Assembly (NCBI GenBank): GCA_028023455.1
Contig: JAQFVV010012531.1
Span: 1,180,001 to 1,244,000 of the forward strand
Direction of reading: 5' to 3'
DNA length: 64,000 nucleotides
Origin: Epiperipatus broadwayi
Lineage: Eukaryota > Onychophora > Udeonychophora > Euonychophora > Peripatidae
In this document: positions 33,264 to 45,696 of the stretch, one piece after another
How the letters are laid out: every line of letters starts with the position of its first letter
How positions within the stretch are numbered: the stretch's first letter is position 1
Program-made: the position numbers and the translations under genes
Notes under the pieces: model-generated
Told to the model about the DNA's origin: nothing
What the model saw: only the letters and a program-made list of their open reading frames with translations
Database searches by the model: none

Positions 33264-35875
33264 AATGTCAAATTTACAATAAAGTATGGATTTTATTTAT
33301 AAAGAAAACTATATACAATTTATTTATCAAATATAATAAGTATATTTAAAAATTTTAATTTAGCTTTATTAGTAGTTTAATTTATTGTGTACACTTCAGA
33401 AATGTACTTTGTTGGGTATATTTCTGAATTGTACCAAAGAGGCTGAATTATTCCAAACATTTTTTTTTCAATTGTGAATTTATCATATTTATTCATATAA
33501 TATTAAAATCTTTAGTTTAATTTACATTAAATCTTAAAAAAAATAATTGTTAAAGGAATCAATTAAAAAAGTTATTACAAAAACAATGGCCTTTCCATAG
33601 GCTGGGAACATTTTATTTAATTTACATTAAATCTTTAAAAAAATTTGTTAAACCAAACCCAAAAAAAACATAACTTATAAAGGCTGGGTATTAAAGGCCA
33701 GATATAAATTTGTAATATTATAGTTTTCTAAACTTGTCTTCGGAAAAGAATTTGACATACATACATATTTTTGTATGTTTTTCACCAATAATTTTATTTT
33801 GTTTTTAATATCTAAATACAAAAAAAAAACATTCTTTACAAGTAACAATACCACATGACTTTCTCATATGGTTCCAAAAGCAGATATTACTCTGATCTAG
33901 AGCCACCTATTGTAAATTTTTGTAATCCGTGAATACTTGATGATATAAATAAGTGTTGATGAATTAATTCAAAAAACAAAATGAAAAATATGATACTGGT
34001 TTCATTTGTAATAGATTGAGATCTTATTTTGTTTAAGTTTATATTAAAAGTTTAAAACAAATGAATTTGTTATACAATACTATTGAATAAAATCATAATA
34101 TATCAGAAGCCATTTATTCTTCTTATGAATAAAATTTAAATGTTTTGTAAATACCTACATGATCTTATATATAGTATTCTTTCATTCAATTTTTATAAAT
34201 AAATAATCCAGCATATATTAAAATTATTTACTAAATTATAATAAGTTTAATTGGATAGCTTTCCTATTTTTTTTAAACTAATGTGAAGGCAGTTTATTTA
34301 TAAACCTAATGCAAATAATAATTCCATCTACGAACATGAGATATAGATATTAAAATAAAACTAGCAATTCATAAATATTAAATTTTGAGAAAGATTGGCC
34401 GAAACAATCTGAATATGAGAAAAAAATGATATTAAAATTTAGATAAATATTATATATTTTTACATTATTGCCAAAAAAAAAAAACTGAAAACAAAATTTT
34501 AAAGTGTAATACGATGTATTTAGAAAGCCAAAGGATCAATGGCTAACGGTCACAAAGGAATGGTCAATAGTCAACGCAAAAAAGAGAATATTCTGAATTA
34601 TAATGGAGGATTAAACAAAAATAATAATGAATGTGGAAGCCAAGATCAAATAACTTAGTTTAATGGACTGAATTAATATGTAATAAATTCAGGCAGTTGG
34701 ATGATGATGTAAAATGGGTTGTTTAATTAAATTTAATACAGATGACACTAGAATAGATAAAAGACAAAGTGCTCTTTAAATAGTTTACTGCGAACATATC
34801 CATTAGACCCAATATAGAAGAACAGTGCGAAAAAGACAGAACTTACGGACCTTTTAATCACCAGACCGGCTATGGGCTATCTAAAAAAAAAACCCGCAGA
34901 TCTATTGAAATTTTTTAAATTTCGTTTAGCCTGATTATGGCTGTACAAATTTATATAGTATATAAGTAGATAAATAATATATATATATATATTATAAATA
35001 GCACATTACTTAGCAAGATCATTTTAACAGCTCCTCCATAGAGAAACTGTGAAAGAAAGTCATTATTTAATAAGCCAGCTAAGTGATGAGAAAATTGAAA
35101 TAATTTTCTATTTTTATTTTCTAAGAATAGCTAGATACCCATTTACTGCCCCATATTAGATGGTTATTTGAGTTTGCTGTAGGTAATTATCTGAAAGAAA
35201 AAAATTCTAAACCTAATTGAAAACATTAAAAAATTTTATGTTTTATTTAGTTAATTCGCACGTGGGTTATGAGTATGGCAGGTAGATACAATATTACTAC
35301 TCCAGTGACTTATCTATATATAAAAACACATACAACTATGAAGCAATTGATGATGATGAGGCCTTCATATAACTCCGGGCTTTGATCGTAATATCTATTT
35401 TACTTTTAAAAAAATAAAGTTTAATTAGTGAGAAGTATAGCACCTACAAAGAACATACGATGACAATATTTTATATATATTAAGTTATACTTGAAGAAAT
35501 CTTTAAATTGCCTATTCTCTTGATAAATGTAAAGGTAATTTCAAAAGTCTGAAAAAGTCAATAAGTTGCCATACAGCGGTAGAAAATCACTTCCTAATTA
35601 TTTTGATAACATTATACAGAAAGAAAGAAATATATATTTTACATGATTTTATCTGAAACTGACATTTTATCAAAACAAGTTTAATAGAAATTTGTGAAAT
35701 GACTATTTTTTTAAAATTTGATATTCAATATTCGAAAAGATTTTTTTAATGTTTTTTTTAAGAACGATAAAAATCTTTACTTAAAAGCAAAGTTTCAAAA
35801 ATGAAATCAGTTTCAAGAAAACGATTGAATTCATTTACTTATTAGTATATATAATATTCGAAATACAGTCATTCT
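33264..35875. other. No gene seen
   Basis: AT-rich sequence with a loose duplication of TTTACATTAAATCTTAAAA near 33520 and 33620. No recognised coding region. Confidence 0.45.
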
Positions 35876-35976
35876 TCATAAAATATAGAGGATTTGAACA
35901 CAAACTTTCAAGCACCCTTCAACTATCCATACCATTTCATATCACTGATACACATGACCACACACATATAGAAAAG

Positions 35977-36037
35977 ATAACCATCAATATACGTATTTCG
36001 TGCTGAACCAGCAACCATCATTTGGTCCAGATTATCA
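35977..36037 (-). ncRNA. Hammerhead copy, heptamer mutated
   Basis: Minus strand: GAUAAUCUGGACCAA, AUGAUGG where CUGAUGA is expected, UUGCUGGUUCAGCAC, GAAA, UACGUAUA, UUGAUGGUUAUC. The GAAA and cleavage side are intact and preserve the consensus stem III. C3 and A9 are changed. Confidence 0.75.
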
Positions 36038-36451
36038 CTCCTACATATATATATAATCAGTGCTCAGTTTATATTAAGATAGTAAATCTTCATACTTTAT
36101 CGGACAGGCTTCAATCTTTATTCCAATCTCCAACTCTTCAGTCATCCATACCATTGAAAATCTGAAGATGGAAAGCCCAAATCCCATGCTGATACCAATA
36201 TTATTGATATACCCATGTTGACTTCAAGTCACTCTGACCCCTCATGTATAGGATGTTATCCATTTAAATACATAGGAGAGAGATGGGCAGAATACAGGCT
36301 TAATGTGTAATATTTGAAATACAGGCATTTTTCATATACCTGGCACTTAATTGTAAAAAAAAAGAGGATTTGAACACAGATTTTCAAGCACTCTTCAACT
36401 ATTCACATTATCTCATACTACTGCTACACATGATGACCCACATGTAGAAAA

Positions 36452-36483
36452 GATAAATAATTACCAATATACTTATTTCATGT
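36452..36483 (-). ncRNA. Hammerhead 3' half
   Basis: Minus strand CAUGAAAUAAGUAUAUUGG, then UAAUUAUUU: the GAAA strand and cleavage side. The catalytic CUGAUGA half is missing at the inverted junction. Confidence 0.65.
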
Positions 36484-36520
36484 GGAGTAGATTGAAGCCT
36501 GTTCATTAAAGTATGAAGAT

Positions 36521-36567
36521 GATAATCTGGACCAACTGATGAGTGTTGGTTCAGCATGAAATATGTT
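36521..36567 (+). ncRNA. Hammerhead 5' half, intact catalytic strands
   Basis: GAUAAUC, UGG, ACCAA, CUGAUGA (36536-36542), stem II GUGUUGGUUCAGCAU, GAAA (36558-36561), UAUGU, then unrelated DNA. Both conserved strands are perfect. The cleavage-site half is absent because the repeat ends here. Confidence 0.75.
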
Positions 36568-37058
36568 GTAATGGGCGCACATGCTGTTACATGCTAATAA
36601 ATAAAATTAGAAATTAAAAATAAAAAGTTCGCAAATAAAAATTTGTTTTTAAAAATTGAAAATTAAAAGTCATCTAAACTCGTATATAAATAAAATCGCA
36701 CAAATGGAAAAATTATTAAAAGAAAACTTTATTAAAGGAAAAAAAAGTATTTTAAAACTAAGTTGTTGTTTGTTTTTTTAAATATAAAAATATATCTTTA
36801 AGAATGTATATAATTTAATTAATTCTATTGTGTAAAATGGAAATGATTATTTTCAATTATTTAAAGTAAACTAGCCCTTGGGCATCTCAAAATTTATAAG
36901 TAAAGGTCAGATAGGAGAGAAACAAAAAATAATAGGAACAGAATAACCAATAAAAGAAATTCCTCAGGAAACAGACCTCAGCAAAAGGATCATCATCATC
37001 ATGATGTAATGTTGAGTTAATCTGCAAATTTAATATAAAAAGAAAAAAATGGAAATAA

Positions 37059-37300
37059 AATATTAGGAATGCTATATGTATTAAGTTCGGGAGAGTTGGA
37101 AGAGAAGGGATTGAAAAGACACATTTTCAATCCCTTCAGTTGTTCTAAAAAAAAGAAATGAAATATCGTTTCCCAATATTGTGGACCCCAGGATATCAGG
37201 GCCTGGCAAAGAACTATTGGATGTAAAGGGCCAATGGCTAACAGCATACCAATCTCCTCTGGATGGCATGGGAATTAACACTTTCCAAATTACAAGCAAC
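37059..37300 (+). other. Open frame without start; perfect hairpin inside
   Basis: An open plus-strand frame passes through KTHFSIPSVVLKKRNEISF and PNIVDPRISGPGKELLDV and stops at 37300. It has no ATG near its start and no recognised domain. Within it, GAAGGGATTGAAAA and TTTTCAATCCCTTC (37102-37135) form a perfect 14-bp hairpin around GACACA. The region may be a decayed element rather than an exon. Confidence 0.3.
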
Positions 37301-37319
37301 TAGAAAGTACGGACTTTTT

Positions 37320-37432
37320 AAAACAGTAAGAACTCTAATTAATGAACTTTAATTCTAAAACTTTTCCAGTATTTTAAAACAGTAAGAACTCTAACTGGTG
37401 AACTTTAATTCTAAAACTTTTCCAGTATTTAA
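37320..37432. repeat. Tandem duplication, 56 bp x 2
   Basis: AAACAGTAAGAACTCTAA through ACTTTTCCAGTATTT occurs twice in direct succession with only a few differences (start points 37321 and 37377). Confidence 0.92.
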
Positions 37433-40400
37433 ATAGAAATTCCTATCTGACCAAATCATTTATTAATAATTTTTATTGAATGTATTTTTTTTTTAAATCA
37501 TTTCCATTAATTTATTTTTTCCATTCTTTTAAGTGTTTATTATGATTTTTTTCTGTTAAGCTAAACTTTTAATTAAATCATGTTAAATTTAAGTCGGGCA
37601 TGAATGGCTGCATAGATTCGTAAAGTTATGTTAGTTTAAGGGAGCGTAAATCTTAAGTTATTTGTTTCGCAGCTAAATTGGGTCGACGGATTGGATGTAT
37701 TGGTGTAATTAGTAAATGTAGAATGAAGATCCACTATGTTGAAACAGTAAGATTCGTATTCGAATCTTAAGTTTCACCTTTTTCTGTCGTCTCTCACTGA
37801 CCGGTCTATCCCACCCAAATTTAAACTTTTTGATATCGAATTGTGTGTGTAACAATATTAAAAATGTATAAATATATGTAGAATTCAGCATAAACACGCA
37901 CACATTTCGATCTCAAATTAAACGCAATAAATAGGGATAAAATAATATAATTTAGATTTCTTTTAGTTATATAATTTTGTATAATTTTAATCATTTATTT
38001 TGGATTATAAAGTTCGTATTTATTGCTTTGTTTAAATTTCATTTAATAATAATTCTAAAAATATCTGATGTAATATTTAATTAAAAGTTAAAATAATCTT
38101 ATGTTCCCTTTTTGTTTTTGAAATTTAAAAGCATCGGTCAGTGATAGATAATAGATTAATTAAAAAAAAATTCCCCAAAATTAATTAGTAAATGTAAAAT
38201 GTAAACAATAGAACGGCAGCTTTCTTTAATTAAAAACCAACTAAATGCATTGATTATCCTCAGGGCAGATTAAGTAGAACCTAAAAATATCTTAACAAAA
38301 ATGTGAAAGATCAAGATAAGAAAAGAGGCCATCTTAGACTTGCTGGAGACATTCACTAAAAACTTTAGCTTTGCTCTCGATCACTGAGAGTCTCCAAAAA
38401 TATAAAAATAATTTGTTCCTGCCAAGGTATGACCGAGTAAAGCACCTAGATTATTCTCCATCGGGAGATGGCCTATCAGATGATGAACTTTCATTGCCCA
38501 TCATAAATTTGCCATGAAGATCTGCTGCCTGAAATGAATGAGAAAGCTTCTGCTGCCATGAAATTAAATGAATATCTAAATACAAGAAAGACTTGCTAAA
38601 CTCATGGAATAAGGAAACTTCTTATAAAACAGGTACCTGTCTGTGTTCAAACTCTAGAGTACTCTAATAATATGCTATAGCTCTTCTTCATAATACTTAT
38701 CTAAATTATAAAATGTAAAACTATCATTTGTATAACTAAAATTGAATAATTAATATAATATGTAAATTTCTCTAATAATCTAGCTTACCTCACTCTATCT
38801 GGGGTGCGTATTTCTATAATCTACATTTCAATCTATAGTTATTATTTAATTATTGCATGCTCATAATTATTTCAATTTTCAAAGTTTAAATCTATGATCG
38901 CTTAAAACAATGAATGCGTGTCAAATTTTCATTAATATTTACTTTCTTTAATAACTTAACTTTCATATAAATCGACACGCATTCAATGCTTCATTTATTG
39001 TAATGCAGGGTCTACTACTTCGCAAATGGCTGACGTATTAGTTACAATAATTCCCAATTTATATATGTTTGGTATTTATTAAATCATCATGAATAATTCC
39101 ATAGAATTACATTTCTTTGGGAGTCACCAACGTTCTTTAGTAAATGTTGATAATGTAGGACCGAGTCAGAAATCTATTTAAATCTCATCATAATCGTTTA
39201 TACAGTATACATGTGTTACGTTTTAGAGACGCGATGACCCATTCCGCCGTGAAATTTCCGGATTCTTCAGGGTTGAAATTAACCCGTCGTCCTACACAAG
39301 CAGGCATAATGGGTGCTCCCGTAGGACTTGACAACGTCATGCAGCCAGCCGGCAAAAATGCGACACGGACCACTTGTCCCTGGTTATGCTTATGTGACAC
39401 CTTACTTCATTGGGTCGGGGCAGAGACCAGCCTGGCATTCTTATAAACCCATTCACGGCATTGCAGTTTCAATATACTGCCATTCCATATCGCCTTTCTA
39501 AAGCGTACCACGTGTTCCTTTGCTCAATTCTATTATTCAATATATCACTCCGCCTCTGCATTATCTTCATCATTCACTCTCAAATAAATGTTTGCTCTTA
39601 GTCATAAAATAAATAGTTTAATTAAATAAATATATGTCCGCCGCTACTCTTAAGTCTTACTTTAGACTCTTGCATTGCAAAGGTATAAATTCCCCAAAGC
39701 ATGCATTAGAAATACTTACTCGAGAATTTTAGGTAGCTAGATTAAGCCTTCAAATAAGTGAATTCCCTTTGTAAACATTACAGTATCGGAAATACCACTA
39801 CTGAGTTCCCAATATAAAATAATGTGTAAATAAATAAATGTATTCTTTAAAATATATTCATGTCACAAATTCCACTACTGAAGCTTTGAATCCCTAAAAT
39901 CTTATTAGTAAATGATTTTATTAAAATGTATTAATAAATAATTTTAAACTATACGTCTGCAGTTACGTTTCATTTATTCGATACCCATTCTATATAATAT
40001 TTCCTCGATTATGTAAATATGAATGTTTAATTAATATTAGTTTGGTTATTGGCTAACTCGAGAATAAAATCATGAGTCTCTTGCATATCCCTGACCCCCG
40101 TGCCTAAGGAAATATTTACTAATGTCGCATCAGACGTGGATTGTATTGTGGAACCGATAAACTGTGTTCGAACTCAGTACCACGGGTGGCTTCGCTACTC
40201 GATGGTGCTGCTGTTCTGTATGGTGGTCGAATTCTGCACTATGTTTACGAGTCACACGTTTTCTGACCGTTACAATGTGCAGGATCACATATATGCCACA
40301 CTTGGGCAAAATAAGTCCCATTTCTTACTGACCATCAGAAGCAGACATATTCCCTGCTCCTTGGATCACCCCATTAGCCTATGAAATGGGATAGTAAGAT

Positions 40401-40884
40401 GGCAAAAAAGACCGCAATCCTTTCCTATGGAGTTTTCTTTTTTTATTGTTCTTCTTGCCAGACAGATGTAACATTCCTGTACTGGATGAGAGATAATTTC
40501 TTCTCTATAATCATGCTGTTCAGATGTGCATTCCTGGCAGTATGGTATTGTGCCATCATATTCATGCTGCATTGAATACATCAATATATCAGATAAATTG
40601 ACATTAGTTTGACTGCAAACTTTTGGCCTAGGGTTAAATAAGGGATATAGAATATTTTCTGTTTCGAGTGCAATCTATGTAGTCTATCCACACATGACAC
40701 TTTAATAAAATATTAATAAATTCATCTGTGCGAACTTCTAAAATAAAAGTTCTAATGTAAATTAAATTCTAAAGTAAAAGTTATACTAAAATAATTCTAA
40801 ATTTTATATATGTGCAAAATAAATGTTTTCTGTGTATTGTTAATCTGGCAGTGGCTTATTCTTATTTTTTATCTTTCTTTATTT
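37433..40884. other. Unassigned; some GC-richer islands
   Basis: 38270-38640, 39200-39500 and 40080-40600 are richer in GC than the surroundings. A plus-strand fragment ending near 38516 reads LPRYDRVKHLDYSPSGDG, then LSDDELSLP and a stop, which looks protein-like. Overlapping open frames on both strands at 39188-39446 and 40100-40584 have no recognisable domain. An inverted pair (AATGAATGCGTGTC and GACACGCATTCAATG) lies near 38909 and 38972. These may be decayed elements or undetected exons. Confidence 0.3.
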
Positions 40885-40895
40885 AAAAATAAAGT

Positions 40896-40988
40896 TAGCC
40901 GAGAGGTATCACAGCCGCCATGCAAGCAAGTAGTTGGTTGCAGACGGTTGTGGGTTCGCGTCCCAGCCGATGCTATGACATATGAAAA
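40896..40988 (+). mobile_element. tRNA-derived SINE, copy 5
   Basis: AGCCGAGAGGTATCACAGCC head, GGTTGTGGGTTCGCGTCCCA box B, GCCGATGCTATGACATATG and an A tail. The target duplication is AAAAATAAAGT (40885-40895 and 40989-40999). The 5' end lacks the first bases of copies 1-4. Confidence 0.9.
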
Positions 40989-41177
40989 AAAAATAAAGTA
41001 TACATTATCTCTGCTGCTCTGCGAGCTAGTGACTGGGGCTAATGGTCTATAATAAAATAAAATTGGATCTTAACTTATGTATCTGCCTACTATATAAATT
41101 TTCCAGGTTCAAATAGCCTGGTGGTGCCCTTGTATGACAGATATGGTTGGACTATAACTTCCAATATCCCCTGACTG

Positions 41178-41745
41178 TTATAATGTATATTGGTGATTAT
41201 TTATCTTTTCTATATGTGTGTGGTTATGTGCATCAGTGATATGAGATAGTGTGGATAGTGGAAGGGTGCTTGAAAGTCTGTGTTCAAATCTCCTATATTT
41301 ATAATTAAGCTCCAGGTATATGAAGAATGCCTGTATTTCAAACATTACACCTTAAGCCTGCATCCTGACCATTCCTCTTCTATGTATTTAAATGAATAAG
41401 GTCCTATATATGAGGAGTCAAAGTGACTTGAGGTCAACATGGGCATAACAATAATATTGGCATCAGCATGGGATTTGGGCCTTCCATCTTTAGATTTCCA
41501 ATGATATGGATGGTTGAAGAATTAAAGATTGGAGTAGATTGAAGCCTGTCCATTAAAATATGAAGATTTGCTATCTTAATATACACTGAGCACTGATTAT
41601 ATATATGTGTGTGTGTGGGAGATGATAATCTGAACCATCTGATGAGTGCTGGTTCAGCATAAAATAAGTATATTGGTGATTATTTAACTTTTTTACATGT
41701 GTATGGTCATGTGCATCGATGTATGAGATAGTGCGGAATGTTAAC
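41178..41745 (+). mobile_element. Ribozyme repeat, L-R-L, plus sense
   Basis: Begins inside the hammerhead, a few bases before the cleavage site (ATAATGTATATTGG), and runs through L, R (with TCAACATGGGCATAACAATA) and a second L ending near 41745. It is a clean L-R-L copy with no inverted partner. Confidence 0.87.
41624..41686 (+). ncRNA. Hammerhead copy, G12 to A
   Basis: GAUAAUC, UGA, ACCAU, CUGAUGA (41639-41645), stem II GUGCUGGUUCAGCAU, AAAA where GAAA is expected (41661-41664), UAAGUAUA, UUGGUGAUUAUU. The heptamer, stem II and cleavage side are intact. Loss of G12, a catalytic base, should disable cleavage. Confidence 0.78.
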
Positions 41746-42738
41746 CAGTAATTGGAGTATTTAGTTTTTTTAGCTATAGAGTAAAATAAAGATAAACAAA
41801 ATGCTCATATCCAAACTATCTGACAATTAGCAAGCCTGAATGCATACTATTTTTCTCTTACACTATTTCTCATCGAAGGGCTTTGTCTAAATTAGTTATT
41901 AAAAAGTCTATTTTATCTTTATATAACATTTGAAAAAAGATATGGGTTAAAGATAAAAAAGATGGATAGGTTTAATCGCCACAAATTTTGAAAAGACTTC
42001 AAATCATTTTGCCAAAATGATGGTGCTTGCAAGATTGTCTGTGATTACACAACGAAATTTAATTTATTTAATATGTAATTTGTGTATCTTAGGATGAGAA
42101 ACTCATTGAAATATAAAACGTAACTTTAGCTAAAATTGAATAGTTAGATTAAGACGATGGTCAAGATAACAAAGGCCCAATGAAACACACACACAAAAAT
42201 AAAAATAACGATTATGAGATTAAAGTTTTTGCGACATTAGGTATATTAAAAATTATAACATTACAATGAATGGTAAAAAAGAAGTTCAAAAAACCAGAAG
42301 TGTCAGAGCTAAATTGTGATATTTTGCTGATTTTATAAATAAATAATAATTTGAAACAATATTATCTCTTTATACATTATCTAGAGGATTTTATAAACTT
42401 TTATATGTTATCTCGTATTAATAAGAAATCAACAAATTTCAGCACGTGCGTTGGTTTCTATCCTTATCAGATGGCCTAGAAATAATTAATTTATCAACAT
42501 ATTAACGGTATACTTATTCAAGAATCACTACTAATCTCAATTTAATGTTAAAGTTTGAATGTTTAAATTAGTGATATATTGAATACAATCTTATTTCTAA
42601 TGGCTCAATAATAAAATATAAAGCAAAATTATGTAAAGGTCATTTTTTCGTGAAGACTCTTTGGTACAAATAATTATCCCAATATATAATAATTTAAAAC
42701 ATTAACTCTTTTAAAATGATATTTCATCTAGAGAATTG
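41746..42738. other. No gene seen
   Basis: AT-rich sequence. Nothing recognised. Confidence 0.45.
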
Positions 42739-42746
42739 TGTAAAGT

Positions 42747-42865
42747 ACGTGTGAATAAAAAAGTTAATCAATCTTGGCATAATACATATTTCGGGCTCTC
42801 ACATCATCAGGCCCAAAATATGTATTGCATCAAGATAGTTAGATTTTTTCATTAATATGGTAATA
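42747..42865. mobile_element. Snap-back element G, hammerhead-like loop
   Basis: Inverted arms of about 45 bp (CTTGGCATAATACATATTT against AAATATGTATTGCATCAAG), with TGTAAAGT at 42739-42746 and 42866-42873 as a possible target duplication. On the minus strand the centre reads GGGC, CUGAUGA, UGUGAGA, GCCC, GAAA, UAUGUAUUAU. The two conserved hammerhead strings are present, but stem II is poor. Confidence 0.5.
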
Positions 42866-42873
42866 TGTAAAGT

Positions 42874-44343
42874 TTATATATTACTTATTACAAAATCAAT
42901 AAACTATTTATTTATATATTTCAATATTTATTTGCAGGGTTGGGGGGGGGGGGGGTTTAGTGAAAAAATAGTTTTTCTTTTCTTTTCCTTAATGTGGTTT
43001 TTTTTTTTTTAAAAAAAAAAAAAAGAATCTACTTATTGTATTAATATTATGAAATATTATTTTATGTATTAGTAAACTCAATCAGCCTATATTACAATGC
43101 TTTATAAATCCAAAGTTATTAGAATTTAATATAGCTTGCATCTTTCGATAAACAGCAATGTTTATTATTTTTATTAAATTTATACAGACTATACACAATA
43201 AAATATACAAAGAAAATTCAGAAATAAAAGAAATTCATATAAAAATATGTTAATGTTAAGCATTACTCCTGCTTATTATGTATAATTATATCTGAATAAA
43301 TAGTAATACAAAATATAAAAAGCAAAAGCAATTTTCAGAAAAACCCACATATTAGCCCTGATACTAAACACTTTGAATAAAAATAACAAATGTTATTTTA
43401 AAAATATTTCTGTCCCAGTCTACAATGAACTAAACCAAAAAGTGAAAAAATGCACTTACATGGGCAGTCAAAAATTGTTTAATAATAAAAAATACATTAG
43501 GATTACATTTTTCAACTGAACTGTTTTGATCTTTTTACTATGGATAAGCTAACATTTGTAACGTTTGGAATTTCAATGAAAAATGATTCCTGGAATGGTG
43601 AAGGGTGTGTCTGGAATTTTACTATTAATGGTAATATAAAGCTTGATTCATAATTTTAACTTGCAATTCCTTCTCATCTTCATGCAAAACAAATCTAATG
43701 TTATTTATTTACTATTGATTAAATAGGTAAACAAGAAAACGGGTTAAAGTTGAAACTATATAATATCTATTTACATATACGTATTTAAGTTTTTTTCATA
43801 AATATATAATATGAGCAATGAAATATAAGTTTATTTTGTACTTCATCAAATTCTCAATGACAGGCATCAAAATATCTTCAACATTCCTCTTAAGCATAGT
43901 ATTCGAAAATTTTGTTTATATATTAATTTTATTTCAATTAAGAGTGTACACCAGTCTTTAATTATGCATTCAGACAACTCATTCAATTATTTCAATGGGT
44001 TTCACACTGCATAATAAGTTTTGAAATCTCTGGTTAACCAAAGAGAAATGGTGATCACATGATGTTTAGTGGTTTAATATCAATCCTGCCTAAATAGGAT
44101 AGTAATGGCTATGGTTATTAAAAAACCAAAAACATCAAAATGTATGGGTGCTGAACTGAGTTCAGACCTATAGTTTATAGTCTATATAAGCTAATTAGCT
44201 TGGATTAAAAATATTATTATGTTTTCAATTTTAGACTCATAGTTTTGTAGTTAAGTAAAGATAAAAGGTAGCTGCTGGGGGGTTGCATTAGATCCTAAGA
44301 TCTAAGTGTAGTGCTCTCAGATCCAAGGCTCCTCACTGATGAT
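42874..44343. other. No gene seen
   Basis: AT-rich, with a G14 run near 42942 and A/T runs near 43000. No recognised coding region. Confidence 0.45.
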
Positions 44344-44483
44344 AGCCACAAGCTAGAAGCTAGTCTGGTGATATTGAATAAGTCAGAACTAGATAGGAAT
44401 TTTATGCATAAAATCTTCTTGCATCCATTGTTTACTCTGGCTTGCACTGAGTGACACTAATGTATGGAGAGTTTTGCCTATTT
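44344..44483. mobile_element. Half copy of fold-back MITE
   Basis: Matches the right arm of the element at 11154-11397: CTAGTCTGG, GATATTG, ACTAGATAGG, TTTTATGCATAA, GCTTGCACTGAGTG and GGAGAGTTTTGCCT in order. The left arm is missing. Confidence 0.75.
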
Positions 44484-45490
44484 ACTAATTAGTTGTTTCC
44501 AAAATATTTAACTTTTTTTCTAAGTTTGAAAACTGTACTCATTAGTTAAGAAATTCCAAATGTGTGTGGAACAGCTATAGATCATGTCTTATGACTATCT
44601 AACAAGTCACATATCTGTGAATCATCACATATATTATCTGACACAACTGAATGCACAAAAAATTCAGTTCTCACACTTTTTGTGTTGGGAGGTGCTATCT
44701 CCACAAAATATTCTGACGTATGTGGATTTCCTGATGTGTCCACAGTATTTACCAAATATTTATTACCTATTGCAATTATTAGATCATTATAAAAATTTGA
44801 TCATCCATTGATATCTATACAAAAATTTTATTTTTTATCACTTAAGAGCACTTACTTTTTTTCCCTTTAAATATTGTGCAATAAAAACCCTTCACTTTTT
44901 TTTCTATTTAATAATTATAATGAGAATATAGTTGCTACATTAGATGGACAAATTAAAAATGTTCCAAGCTAAAAGAATATAGTATTGATATCATACACAA
45001 ATTAAGTTAGTACCATCTTTCTGTCCATATGTAGTTTCACAACAAATAAATTTAATGAAATTATTTTCTTTTTCTTACTTAATAAAGGATGCTCTGATAA
45101 TATACCAGTGCTTATTGATTTTCTGATCCTAAGTGAGACTAGAAAACACATACATGCACCCAAATATCCATAGTAAAGGCTTATACACTTATATTTTCTA
45201 GAGTACTATTTTAAAGAATGAAAACAATACACACTTTAATTTCTATTATTAAAAATGCATTGATTTATATAATACAATATAAAAAATAAAATTATTTGGA
45301 TTTAAGTAGAAGTATGAAATAATATTTAAGTAGGGTCTAATGAAATTCTCATCATATATAAATATATATGCAATGGCTCTCACATTGAATTTAGATATGT
45401 AATTAAATTTTACAAACTGTCAAAATTTGCTAAAAAAATATTTACAAAATACATTCATTATTTCAAATAATCCTCTATTGATTTTAAATA
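44484..45490. other. No gene seen
   Basis: AT-rich sequence. Short open frames have no recognisable product. Confidence 0.45.
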
Positions 45491-45500
45491 ATATTAATAT

Positions 45501-45686
45501 CACCTATGTTTATTATTACTTTTTACAATGCTTTTTATAACCCAGCCAGTTTTGATTGCCCCAGCAATCTTCTTCAGATATTCTAGATTTGGAAATATAA
45601 GTACAAGTTCTGAAGAAGTTTTCTGGGGCAATCTAAACTGTCTGGGTTCTAAAAAGCATTGTAAAAAGTAATAAAGAATGTAGATG
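45501..45686. mobile_element. Snap-back element H, hammerhead-like arms
   Basis: Arms of about 75 bp: ATTACTTTTTACAATGCTTT and TTGCCCCAGCAATC are mirrored by CTGGGGCAATC and AAAGCATTGTAAAAAGTAAT. ATATTAATAT flanks it (45491-45500 and 45687-45696), though that sequence is AT-rich. On the minus strand the left arm reads CUGAAGA, A, GAUUGC, UGGG, GCAAUC, AAAA, CUGGCUGGGUU: a canonical heptamer (N7 = A), a perfect six-bp stem II and GAAA changed to AAAA. The right arm carries a more damaged version. Confidence 0.6.
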
Positions 45687-45696
45687 ATATTAATAT

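Larger units (their letters stand above)
35876..36567 (-). mobile_element. Ribozyme repeat array L-R-L plus inverted piece
   Basis: Minus-sense L (35876-36040), R (to about 36300) and L (about 36340-36482) are followed at once by a plus-sense fragment of R and the first half of L (36483-36567). The fragment stops at GAAATATG, a few bases before the expected ribozyme cleavage site. The internal unit is about 470 bp. Confidence 0.85.

Noticed and set aside
39188-39446. Open frames on both strands in a GC-richer patch
   Set aside because: Opposing frames of equal length with no recognisable motif suggest base composition rather than a gene.
40366-40584. Cysteine-rich minus-strand frame resembling a zinc finger
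   Set aside because: Cys pairs are present, but the spacing and missing His or Cys ligands do not fit a known finger, and other frames overlap on the opposite strand.
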